Part shown: positions 22,417 to 32,653 of the stretch, in pieces
Layout: every line of letters begins with the position of its first letter
Position numbering within the stretch: position 1 is the first letter of the stretch
Origin: Calonectria ilicicola
Taxonomy: Eukaryota > Ascomycota > Sordariomycetes > Hypocreales > Nectriaceae
Direction: 5' to 3'
Assembly (NCBI GenBank): GCA_020809705.1
Contig: CP085827.1
Coordinates: 4,092,001 to 4,156,000, forward strand
Length of the DNA: 64,000 nucleotides
Program-made: the position numbers and the translations under genes
Notes under the pieces: generated by a model
Seen by the model: the letters and a program-made list of their open reading frames with translations, nothing else
What the model was told of the DNA's origin: nothing
Database searches by the model: none

Positions 22417-23052
22417 TGTTGATGTCGGGCTGGCTGTTATTCACATAGATGCGGCCCTGGCTGAGAATTGTTTTGATGGAATCGTTGTCGACACCTCGTA
22501 TGTGCCATGTTTCTTGGGGAAAACGAGGGAGAAATGCATCGGAGCTGAGGTGCTCATCTTGATTGTTAAAGACTTCCCTGGTGGGCAGCTCCTGCGTTTT
22601 CTCAGCCTAGGATGGTATGGACTTTGCCCTTATGGTGTCTCTGTGAGCGCAAACGATGTACACACACGTTTTGCGGCGACGTAAAAACATGGAAGCAAAA
22701 AGGTCTTTCCGCCAACTGCTTCTGGAAACCCGGTTCGCCCTTGCCGGCTGCTGGCAGTGGCAGGTTTGGCAGGGCCCTTGCGGAGCAAACACCACTCTGC
22801 TTGTACTTGGAAACTCCATTTCCTGCGGTGAGCCTCTTTTGAGATCCTTATTTAAAGCACATTATATTTCACACATCGAGGGATTCAGTCCCTACGTCTA
22901 ACTGGGGTTTGTATCTGGCGTGGATGAGGATTGTTGTGAAGGCACCCGAGGCCGTTGAGCGACGTGTTGACTCAGACTCAGACGACACAGCAGAGGCGTT
23001 TACGAGTGCTTAGATTTCTGAAAAAGATCCTAATGGAATCCCGTCATCCATA
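22417..23052. other. Intergenic: upstream of the zinc-finger gene
   Basis: No gene seen. Short frames at 22607-22901 lack domain features. Presumably contains the promoter of the zinc-finger gene. Confidence 0.45.
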
Positions 23053-24273
23053 ATGAATACGACACTGGATCGCCTGGGCGTCGCCCCTCCCGACTATTTC
23101 GTGCTCACATCCCCAAACCCTGGCGAGAACCTTACCTATGCCTGCCCTCACCACGGCTGCGACGGCCTCGTTTTCCCAGACGTCGAAATGTGTGTCCAGC
23201 ACGAGCGCGAATGGCATAGTGGCCCCTACGGATGCGCAGAGTGCGGCGCCATATTTGCGGCGGCGCCCGCGCTGCGACGTCATGAAAGAGCAAGTCAGCA
23301 CAAAACGCAGTGGGTAATGGATGAAGCAGAGAGTGAGACGGTTGGAGAAAGCTCTCTGTCAAAAGGCGTTTACTAGGAGCATGCGCCAGAATCGATTGTC
23401 CGTTCAGATTTGCCCTCGAAAGTGGGCAGTTGCATGATTGTTGAACTCCACGCTCGAGGTGTTAGCCCTTCCACTGTATTCCAAGAAGATCCTGACGACG
23501 AAATTTTGTACACCACCACCAAGCAGGCCGCCCGATCGCGCGAAAAGCGCCAGACAGATGAATATGTCTGCAAAGAACCGTGCTGCCACCGGATCGAATC
23601 CGATTTCCGATGCGTGTCGGAGTGGAATCGACATGCTGCGAGCCCTCCGCACAAATGGGCTGTCGCCATCGGGTCCGCGATGCGAGAGTTTCTTCCTCCG
23701 GGGAATGAGCTAGATCTTGAACAAGACGCTATCAGGAAGCACACCTGCAATGCAAATAATTGTCCCCTCTTTGGACAGTGGTTTCCGACACCCAGCAGAT
23801 TTTTCCGCCACCTGACAGATGCCAGCCACTTAGACGGAGCGGACGAAGACATTAGAAAAGCTTTGAGACAGGGCTTTGACAGAGCCGAGTTTGTTACTTG
23901 TACGAAGACTGGTTGTCCCAAGAAAGATCAAGTGTTTTGGACTACAGCCGCCTACGACAGGCATGTCAATTCGAAGGCACATCAAGAGGCATCCGAGCCC
24001 GATAGACTTCTAAACACGCCCCGTGAAAAGTTCACAGCATCATTTTTATCACCGATTGATTCTATGAAATCGTTCCCCGAAAGCCCCTCGGCTGGTCGAG
24101 GCTCTCGAGCAACCATGATCAAGATAAAGCCGCGTGCGAGTGCAAAGAAGCGCGAGGAAGAACTACAAGGACGGGTGCGGGAGCTGGAGGATATGGTTCA
24201 GCATATGAAGCAAGAATTTGAAACAAAAATCCAGCGGTTGGAGGAAGATGTGTCGCGCCTTTGTCCCCTTTGA
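23053..24273 (+). CDS. Multi-C2H2-like zinc-finger protein with C-terminal coiled coil
   Basis: Two open segments in the same frame are separated by one TAG at 23374. A 75-bp intron at 23333-23407 (GTGAGA/TTCAG) removes the stop in phase and gives 381 residues, which I prefer to a broken gene. It holds at least five loosely spaced Cys/His fingers: CPHHGC...H..H, CAECGAIF...H..H, CKEPCC...H..H, CNANNC...H..H and CTKTGC...H..H. The C-terminal 50 residues form a heptad-like coiled coil (EEELQGRVRELEDMVQHMK). It is possibly a DNA- or RNA-binding nuclear protein; the target is unknown. If the intron is not used, the product would stop at 107 residues. Confidence 0.7.
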
Positions 24274-24588
24274 TGAGATTTAAAACGTTGAACTTGACGA
24301 TTGTCACAGCAAACCGAGCTGTGCAAGTGGACTGTTATTGAGATACAACCACGACTTAGATATTTGTGCGCCTAGAATAATTCATCTGTCTATTTTCCCC
24401 GTATAAAATCCTCGACCGCGCAGCGTGATATGTTGCCCTTGCCCCTCGTCGAAATGCCTATTCTGCTGAATGTTCCCCGACGATGAATAACAGAAACCCC
24501 CGCATAGGGCAATGCAAACAATTATTATATCCTTTATGCTATTTGTATTTTTTGAAGATGTAGAGTTCAAAATGGAACCATGTCCCAT
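24274..24588. other. Intergenic: convergent 3' regions
   Basis: 315 bp between the convergent zinc-finger and acidic-protein genes; no gene seen. Confidence 0.5.
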
Positions 24589-25869
24589 TTACCACCGAAA
24601 ACCGTACTCACTCTCAACGATGGTGCTGGGCGACGAAGCATCGATTAGGGAATCGTCGTTGGGGGTCTGGCTGTCTGATTCCTCGATGGTTGGGGTGGGA
24701 TTGAAAAGAAGCTTGCCACTGGTATACATGATATGTACCTCGTCTTCGTCATCGACATCTTCAATGGAGAGGAGCTCTCCCGTGCAACGTACTTGCATGT
24801 TGGGAAACTCGAAATCTACAGCCTCCTCAGTTCCGTGCCAGTATTCGTATGCCTCTCGGTCAATGGCCATCTCGACCTCGGGGAGATCATAGACGCTGTG
24901 GTAGTCATCGTCGTCCTCGCAGGCGACAAAGACTTCCAGGTCAACAGATTGGGTTCGTGAATCGCTCATCAAGTGGGCACCGTGGAGAATGTTGTGTGGC
25001 TGGCCGGAGTTGCATGAGCCCAGCTGGTCGGCGATGAAGCTTTCAAGAAACGCGCTGTCGTGGAAGCAGCTAGGAGCGCAGTCGAATTCAGAGGCATAGT
25101 CGGAAATTCCCGAGGATTCTGAGGAATCGACGTCCCGGCTTGAGTCACTGTCCATAGAGAAACTCTTAGTGATTGCCTCGACGACGGACGTGGATGCAGT
25201 GCCAGCATCGGGGCTGCCTGATTCTGTTTCATGGTCACTCTCATCGTCGCTGTCATCATCAATGATGATGGGGGTCTGTGAAGAGCGGCCAGTGGAAGGG
25301 CCATCTTCCCATTCAGGCAGAATGCCATCTCTAATGACAACTGCGTCAAGGCTCTTATCTTGCTGCCGAGCTTCATCAAGTCTGCGGTTACTCTTGGTAA
25401 TGAGGTCATTCCGGAAGAGATTCCCAAGGTCTTGGGCGTTTTGGAAAGCTGTTACGCGGTCCTGGATGACCGAGTGCAAAGACTCAACAGACGGGTCCCA
25501 GCTGAAGCCTGGCCAGACTGGGAGGCAATCATCGCCGATGGAGATGTTTGCGATGTTGACTCCTTCTTGCTTGGCGCGCTCAAGCCGAGCGTTGGACTCG
25601 TAAATCAATACTTTCTTAGCTTCGGCAGGAATCAGGGCCGTAGGGAGGTTATTGGCGAGGAAATCGGCAAAACTTCCGTATTGAGAAGTGGTATTGGCTG
25701 GAAGTGTTGGACCTTGATGGCTATGGTGATAAAGAGACTTACTCGAGGACTCCCTGGCTACGTCGCTTTTCTCGTGGCGGCGACAAATCTTGCTGAGATT
25801 GATGTATTCTTCCTCAGAAACCTCCTCATAATCGGAAATATACTCGATGGAGCGCTTGGGGGCGGTCAT
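24589..25869 (-). CDS. Acidic orphan protein with internal repeat and SIM-like motif
   Basis: Single exon, 426 residues; no family recognised. Residues 88-119 and 156-187 form two gapless 32-residue repeats sharing the pattern L-I-x2-S-N-x-R-L-x2-A-x-Q, then D-x2-L-P-x-W. Directly after the second comes PIIIDDDSDDE (200-210), a hydrophobic triplet followed by an acidic run, the layout of a SUMO-interaction motif. The C-terminal half is Ser/Asp/Glu-rich and probably disordered. No signal peptide or membrane span. It is likely nuclear by composition, which is inference only. The first ATG of the frame was used. Confidence 0.72.
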   Translation of the reverse strand: MTAPKRSIEYISDYEEVSEEEYINLSKICRRHEKSDVARESSSKSLYHHSHQGPTLPANTTSQYGSFADFLANNLPTALIPAEAKKVLIYESNARLERAKQEGVNIANISIGDDCLPVWPGFSWDPSVESLHSVIQDRVTAFQNAQDLGNLFRNDLITKSNRRLDEARQQDKSLDAVVIRDGILPEWEDGPSTGRSSQTPIIIDDDSDDESDHETESGSPDAGTASTSVVEAITKSFSMDSDSSRDVDSSESSGISDYASEFDCAPSCFHDSAFLESFIADQLGSCNSGQPHNILHGAHLMSDSRTQSVDLEVFVACEDDDDYHSVYDLPEVEMAIDREAYEYWHGTEEAVDFEFPNMQVRCTGELLSIEDVDDEDEVHIMYTSGKLLFNPTPTIEESDSQTPNDDSLIDASSPSTIVESEYGFRW

Positions 25870-27054
25870 GATGGTGCTCGGTTCCCGAACTGGCTAAAAG
25901 CTGCAAGGAGGAAAGAAAGAAAGAAGGCGGTAGATGGTGAGTGGGTTGGCGCAAGACAAAGACTGGGGTTAATTGGCTTTGTAGAAGCAATAAAAAGTTA
26001 AAGAAAGGCCAGAAGGGATAGTGGCTCAGCGGATATCAAGTTTTGGGAGAGATTGATTTGGAGAAAGGTCAGAGTGAAAGTGAGAAGGTGGTGAATAAAG
26101 GCCCACATATGCCCTTTGATGCACCTCAGCCAAGCCACTTTTTGCTATTCTCAGTTTCTTGAATAATCTTAGAGAGCCTAGTAGACCCAAGTGCATTTTG
26201 CCAGGCTGGTTTCTGGTCTCTTCAGTGTCAGTCAGTTGCCAGCTATCCCCACCCGTATGACCGACCATTCAGGCGATGGCATCCTCGAGGATGGCGCAAG
26301 TGACGTAAATGCTTTTTTCTCTAAGCAGGAGAAGAATATAGGGCAATTAAAAAAAAAAGCACCCAGGTGGTAATGGAACACACTTCAACACTGACGATTG
26401 AGAGGGGGTGCCTGCGGCGGAAAGATGCAGATGGGCGCAAACAAACAAGCCAAATACTCTTCCAGCCCCGGCTCATGAAACGACTGGTATTTTCAACAAA
26501 TATGTGCTTGACCTCGTGATTGTTTGCTCGGTGGACGAAATCCCTTTGCTTCCAACCCAACCTCCACTCCACAGAGTAGTACAGCATAATTCTTGAAAAT
26601 ATGGTGTTCTCGACCTTTCCCACCATCTTTTAACAACCTTTCGAAAATCTTAAATAAACAAATTTAATTCGTATTTTATTTATAAATTTTGTAACACTTA
26701 GTTTCTTTCACTCACTATCAAATAGACGTCCTAGAATAGTTAGTTTTTGGACTGCTAAAGGTGAAAAAGTCACAGGGGCACAATCTTTCAAGTGAGTATT
26801 GTAGTGTTGCTCTTCATTTTCCCTGTATCGTTTTTTTGGGTCACTGAATTCTTTTTTTTTCTATCCGATTTGCGAATGTAGCCTGAATATCCCGCTTCTT
26901 TGTAAAGAAATATCGCCAATACGCCTTTTGTATGTTGGTGCACTTGCGTCCATCTCCCAGCACTTCGACTGACCTCGCGAGGTTCGTTGGGCGCTCAATC
27001 GTCGGTATACATAACTTGTTTCCCCTCTTCCTTCCTTGCGGCATGTATGGATTA
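25870..27054. other. Intergenic: AT-rich, upstream of the acidic protein
   Basis: About 1.2 kb without a supportable gene. 26640-26720 is strongly A/T-rich (TATTTTATTTATAAA). It contains the promoter of the acidic-protein gene and the 3' region of ALB1. Confidence 0.5.
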
Positions 27055-27448
27055 CTAGATCCCCTCCATCTCAACCTCCTCGGTCTTCTTGTCCTCGGTC
27101 TTGGTTTCGGCGGGCGCATCTACTTCAAGGTTAGCAAAATCTCTACCACGACTCTCTTGGAGATTGGAGTCTCTCGGCACCCTTCATTTCAGCCTCGCCC
27201 TCGGCATCCATCTTTCGCTTGATGGCGTATCCAAGCTTCTTCTCCATCTTCTTCGCCCGCTTGCTGCTGACGCGCGCTCGGGGACCGCTGGTGGGCAGGA
27301 GACCTGGCCGGGCGCCGCGGGTGGTGTCGGCCTTTGCGATCTTGTCCTTGGGCGTCTGGGCGCGCTTGCGGCGTTCCTTCTTGGCCTTGGATGCTCGGGC
27401 AGCCAGGCGGTTCTTGGAGGGACCGTTGGGGTTCTTGACGGACGGCAT
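27055..27448 (-). CDS. ALB1: Alb1-type ribosome biogenesis factor
   Basis: Small basic nuclear shuttling protein that acts with Arx1 on pre-60S ribosomal particles. Exon 1 is 27448-27181, exon 2 is 27122-27055; 111 residues, usual for the family. The N-terminus (MPSVKNPNGPSKNRLAARA) and Lys/Arg-rich body, then the GPRARVSSKRAKKMEKKLGYA segment, are characteristic. Exon 2 adds an acidic tail ending VEMEGI. The 58-bp intron has a good branch (GCTAAC) and AAG acceptor, but its 5' site reads GTGCCG, which is weak; it is the only in-phase donor. Without splicing the frame would stop 18 codons after the ATG-AAG-GGT junction region. Confidence 0.85.
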
Positions 27449-28251
27449 TTTTGCGACGGGCTCCCAGGCGCAAAGATGGGCGTGGTGGACTCTGGAATAA
27501 AATGTACGACGACGAGCCGGCAAAATATTCTTTTTTTCGGTGAGCCACCTCTGGAGCACACTAGCCCCGCCATTTTGCAGAAGCGGAGCCTGCTAGCGCG
27601 AGCGGGTGACATCTAGGTCAATCCGCAGCAAGCGTCAAAAGTCTACGACTATCTCAAAGTCAAGCTCCAGAGTTGCAAGGAAACTCATAACTAGTTGCCA
27701 AATATATATAGACACAAATGAACGAACTATTGGCAATATCCGAGAAGTATTTGCTTTTTTGTATTTTGTCAGTTCAAGATGGCATGTTATTTACAGACAC
27801 TCCTGGAAAAATTGTACCCCGCTACCTTTTCTCAGGGTCCCCCAACTGGTAGGGAAACAAACCAGTCTCATATAAACAACTAAATAAATAAATTCAGGTA
27901 TAAACCTACTCTGTCTTTATTTGTTTGTGCTCTTACTTCATTAAATCGCTAATTAGGACTTAATTCGCAGTGTCAAAGAGGAGGCGGATTCAGAGGCACA
28001 ATCCTTTAAACTGTGAACCGTATTCATCATCCAATTACTTTCATCCATAACCGGATAAGCAATTCATCTTGACATGTGTGATGGTGACTTATTTAATTCT
28101 AATTCGGTTACCTATATAGACATTTAAGTCGTATCCAACTCCCATCTATTAATTTTCCTGGCTATAGATATGTACAAGCCGCCCCAGACGCCATCCAGAT
28201 CCCATTCATTTGCTCGGTCACATCGTCATACATCGTCCCCTTCATAACATA
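27449..28251. other. Intergenic: upstream of ALB1, AT-rich
   Basis: ALB1 promoter side, then an A/T-rich spacer (27700-28150) up to the YTP1 stop. No gene seen. Confidence 0.5.
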
Positions 28252-29835
28252 TTAGTGGGCTCGAGTCTGGTCATTTTTGCCCAGGGTGCTTGGCGTGTCG
28301 ACGCTTTGTCGGTCAAGCATGCTTCGGCTAGGATCCTCGTCATCGTCGCTCACCAATTCATCGAGCTCGAAATGTTGCGCATCCTGAATTCTACCGTCCT
28401 CCATTGCGTGGCCATTGACGTGGGTATAGCCGTTGGCAAAATCTTTCCCAGCTGATGGAGGATTTGCGAGACGGTCCCAGAGGCCGATGAGCATGTTGGC
28501 AAAGAGAAACACGAGAGACGCCAGCGAGAAGAGGATCAGAATATACGAGACGTGGTCCATGCTAGAGCCAGCAACCAGAGACATCTGCTCCTCGGTGGCA
28601 CCCTGGAACATGAAACCTGCAGCATATAGAAGCTAAATATGTTAGTAGGCGAATTAGAGCTTAAGCATGGGAACTTACAAAAACAGGAATAAACTGGAAG
28701 CTATTGGTGGATCGCCCATCCTCAGAAATTGATTGGGCGTCCCTCAGGATAAAGGCAATCTCAATGATTCGGGTGAGTCCAACGGCCATCAGAGTGTATC
28801 CGAACATGGCGTGCGTCACCTCGCTGACGTGGAGCTCCTGGGGATGCGCGGACATGCCCCAGCCGGTAATAAAAATGACGAAGCCGGGGATAAAGTTTCG
28901 CTTTGGGTTTCCATCACGATCTCTGCTCAACCAGATACCAACCAAACCAGCAGCCCACCAAATGACGCCCATGGTGGTATGCTGCCAATCATTCTTAACC
29001 CAATCGGTGCCCCATCGGTGTTCGGTAAAGGTGTTGACACAGCCCCAAGCAGCAATGACGGCGCTGTCGTAGAATTCCTGCGATCGGCCACGCTTTCGAA
29101 TCCAGTTCTGACCAACGACGAGGATGATTGTGAGAATGATACCGTAGGCGATAAATGCGCCTCCCATGATGAAGTGAGCGGCGCACTGACCGACATGCTC
29201 TCCCTGGCAGAAGCCGAGAGCTGTAATTCCACCGAAAATCATCTGTGTCCACGCTAAAACAGGCATGAGCTTGCCAATGACGGAATGGCACGGTCGAATC
29301 AGCTTTCGAATCTTGCCATTGATGCCCTTTTCCCAGTGACCCTTAAGGTATAATCCCAGAACTACCTGTGCGGCGAGGAGGAGCTGGAGGACGTGCGCAA
29401 AGGTTCCGTGGACGTGGTTGGGGATGAATTCTCGGCCCTTGTGTGCGTGACCCAGGAAGAAGCCCAGGATGGCGAGGATTGTGCCAACTACCTGGACGGG
29501 GACGTGCCATCGGTTCTTGGTCATCTATTAAGAATTAGCAATGCCTCCCGAGCGATCCGGCCAACATACACCAAGAACCATGCCAATGGGGAAGATGACT
29601 CCGTAGGCGAGCATCTGGATGAAGATGTGAATCCATAGGACCGTATCCTGGGAAAAGGTCAGTCACTGTCGCCTCGAATTCTCCGGTGTTTGCCTACCAA
29701 AGGCTCCATGGAGACCGTCTGGCCCTCGGGAATGTTGCTCGTGTCGTGCTCGTGAGCCTGCGCCATGGTCAAGAAGCCCAGTGCTAGACCAGCAGAGAGC
29801 GAGGGCGCAAACGGCCCTCTATATCCCAGAGCCAT
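28252..29835 (-). CDS. Ytp1-like multi-pass membrane protein
   Basis: Belongs to the Ytp1 family, whose N-terminal part resembles cytochrome b561/DOMON-type ferric reductase domains; its reaction is not established. Exons 29835-29698, 29647-29570, 29524-28679 and 28632-28252 give 480 residues, all junctions phase 0. A signal-peptide-like N-terminus (hydrophobic 10-26, AQA then HEHD) precedes about nine to ten membrane helices. Conserved histidines lie in FLGHAHKG, PNHVHGTFAH and RPCHSVIGK, possible heme ligands. The C-terminal tail (about 430-480) is acidic and cytosolic-looking. Likely in the secretory or plasma membrane. Next upstream is MED11, same strand, 1.5 kb away. Confidence 0.9.
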
Positions 29836-31370
29836 TGTATCTGTCAGATGTGCCGTTTCGAATGCAGTAGGGTGACTTCAGGGCGGCAATGATCCGATGT
29901 TCCCTCACGTCGCAATGAGGCACGGCGTGTCGCAAGAGCCCGTTTCAGCTGTTGGCCAACGGTATTGGTGGAGTATGGCGGGCAGCGGTCGCTTCTGGAG
30001 GGGGAGGCGTGATAAGCGAGGGCCGGGGTGCAGAGCAGAGCAAGCGAATGAATGCGCCCAGCGAGGGAAGCAAGATGATGCTGTCGCAACAAATGAAGAA
30101 AAGGAAATCAGAGGTCAAGCCAGAAGTAAACAGGAGAAAAAAACGCCGTAGGGGGCCCCGTCACAGGAACGGGAGCGGCCTGACGTGTAAAGGCCGTAAT
30201 CTGGATGGATAAGACCTGCCGAAGATCCGCGAATCCCGGAAGCCACTGTTAGCGTATGCGGAGCTACTGTCCCTGTCAAGTCCATGGCGAGGCAAAGGCG
30301 CGCAGCCACTGCGGCTTCTATTACACTAGCGTACCAGTGATTGGCTGGCTCGGGCTAACACAAGCACGAAATCATGGAGACCCAGCCGAACTTGGCCATG
30401 GCCGGCCTGCGTTGCAAAAGTCTACCATGCGGCACCCCGCCATAACGTCTACCAAAGCAGACAAGAGCTGCGTTCAGCACCTAAATCCAGGCCGTCCCAA
30501 ACGCTGTTGTAGGTCGTGTAGGTGAGGCCATCCATTCATTCCTTTGTGTGACCTGCCCGCTCTCCTGTTGTCGTGAGCCGCTGAGAGTCGCAAGCCGCAA
30601 ACCGTTAAACGGTGGTGCGCACTGACCCATGGGCTTCATCCGGTATATCCGAATGTATACATAATTCCACGAGTTTGGAATGGGCAGGGGATTTGACCAT
30701 GATTGTTCCGACCCAGCGATCCTGGTGTCGCAAATTGCTCCCGTTTGAGCATCCCTAGATGTCACTGGCTGCAGGCCGCCCCTCGTAAAGTGACCCTGCA
30801 ATATTTTGTAAGCCCCCTCTAACGTCATTGCAAGTTTGCCTCTGGCCAACTGGCTAGCGGGCCCTCCTCTTGTATTTGACTTGATGCATGCTGAGAGCAG
30901 CGCCCATCAAGCCTGTAGAACTACACCCAGGTTCTTCCCGCACAGTTCGTATAGAGTCTTATTAGAAGGTGGCTTGGAAAGGTTTCTTGCAAGGCCACAC
31001 CAAGACATGGTTTGCGGCAATAATACATTTGTCTCGGGCGTGGAAAGTTTGGCCTCTTGATGGCGATCGAGATCGGCAATTCTACCAACAAAAGCAACCT
31101 AATATTGACCACTATTCCGACTGGTTTCATGTAGCCATTTGGGCGCATTAAATACAGGCCCCTCTGGTGATGCTTGGTGTCTGCAGCCAGGCGTCTCTAA
31201 GCCAGCACTACCCATGCATGAGATGACACTTCAATGTGGGCATCCTGCAATTAGAACAAGGTCATTATTGATCGAACCGTATTTTTTCTGCAAAACCGAG
31301 GATGCATCGCTGCAACCTTTGCGAGTCTACCCCCAACGCCAAACAAGTGCCTATTTTGTCATAAACAGCC
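29836..31370. other. Intergenic: YTP1 promoter region
   Basis: About 1.5 kb with no gene. Frames at 30481-30849 and 31139-31576 lack domain character or shadow MED11. Most likely promoter of the Ytp1-like gene plus MED11 3' region. Confidence 0.5.
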
Positions 31371-31901
31371 TCAGTCCATCTTCATCCCCTCGCCGTCCTT
31401 TTCCAAGAGATCCTTTGCTTTCCCCCAGAGCTCAGCCTCCATGTCTCGCTCAACTCTCGTACCACGGCTGTTCAGCCACCCGACATCTAGGTTGCCAACC
31501 GCACCGGCTCCATTCGGTTTCAGGGATGGCTTGGCAGGACCATTGTGGTCTTGTCGCTGCGAGGTGGCAAGGTTGACAATGCCGGCTTCTTCAAGAGCCA
31601 TGATTTGTCGCTTGATCTTAACATCAATTGTATGAAGAGTGGTGAGAAACGAATCCGTAGATGAACGAAAGGCTTCCTTTTGCGCGGGTGGATTCAAGGG
31701 TGTTCCATCTGGCCCGTTGCTCGAGTCGGCAGAGTTGGGTTGGATAGTGAGAGCATTGAGGGCCGTGGCGGTGTGGCCCATGAGTTGGACGATGCATTTA
31801 TCGATTTCATTAAGCTGATGGATGTTTTCTTCCACAGTGAAGGGCTCGTGTTTGCGGGACTCGCTGCTGTCCCCCATGAGGGCATCCTGGGGAGAGGCCA
31901 T
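31371..31901 (-). CDS. MED11: Mediator complex subunit 11
   Basis: Head-module subunit of Mediator, which links activators to RNA polymerase II and TFIIH in the nucleus. Single exon, 176 residues. The N-terminal helical segment VEENIHQLNEIDKCIVQLMGHTATALNAL is the Med11 signature, followed by a second helix (STDSFLTTLHTIDVKIKRQIMALEEAGI) and a basic/acidic tail. ATG at 31901 replaces an in-frame TTG two codons upstream. It lies head to head with TAF5, sharing 752 bp. Confidence 0.88.
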   Translation of the reverse strand: MASPQDALMGDSSESRKHEPFTVEENIHQLNEIDKCIVQLMGHTATALNALTIQPNSADSSNGPDGTPLNPPAQKEAFRSSTDSFLTTLHTIDVKIKRQIMALEEAGIVNLATSQRQDHNGPAKPSLKPNGAGAVGNLDVGWLNSRGTRVERDMEAELWGKAKDLLEKDGEGMKMD

Positions 31902-32653
31902 GTTCAATGACTGGTAGTTTGGGAAGCCACAAGATCAACTCAGTCAAGGGCACAAGTTAATAGTGAGCTATTTAGAGGAAAAGAGGCACACAAATGAGGC
32001 TGCAGAGCACTGTTAGGACTGAGCCATCGCAGTCAAGTTGTCATGACACAACTGACAAAGGTGCGGCAGAGAGATCCTCATAGCGCCAATCTACGTACTC
32101 CAGATGGTCTGTGCGTCGCGTCCCAATCGCGATAGTGTTAACCATGACGACGAATCCATCGGCTGCCAAGGGCGTACACAAGGCCAAAGAGCCAAAACAG
32201 CTTTATTCAAGCTCATATTGGTGAATATAGCCATATATATTATCCTAGAACTCTTTTCTGGGCGCATCTCTACCGATCAAGGTTGGGAATCCCGCACCCG
32301 CTTAAATATCGGCTAACCCGCCTCTCAACTTGTCGACGCGATTCGCCTGCTCGACCTTGCATCAACCACAATCACCATCAGCCTTGCCGCCCTTGGCGTT
32401 TGACGTGTATTTTTGTCGACATTCCATTCAGGAGACTCCATCTCTGCTCTGTAGGCAAGCTGTAGCAATATATCAGCTTCTCTGTGCTACCTGCAACCCC
32501 ATAGACAAGTGCGCTACCTGGACGCTGCATCGCACCCTGGGCGGCGTGGGGATCTGCGAGGGCTTGATGCAAGCGCAGTTGTTATGAGCTCTCATTAGGC
32601 CTTGTCACACCTGTTTTGAATCTACCTGCATATTCAACTCCTCTTACCACATC
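31902..32653. promoter_or_regulatory. Bidirectional MED11/TAF5 promoter
   Basis: The 752 bp between two divergent start codons. No other gene. Short frames at 32283-32587 are not supported. Confidence 0.55.
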
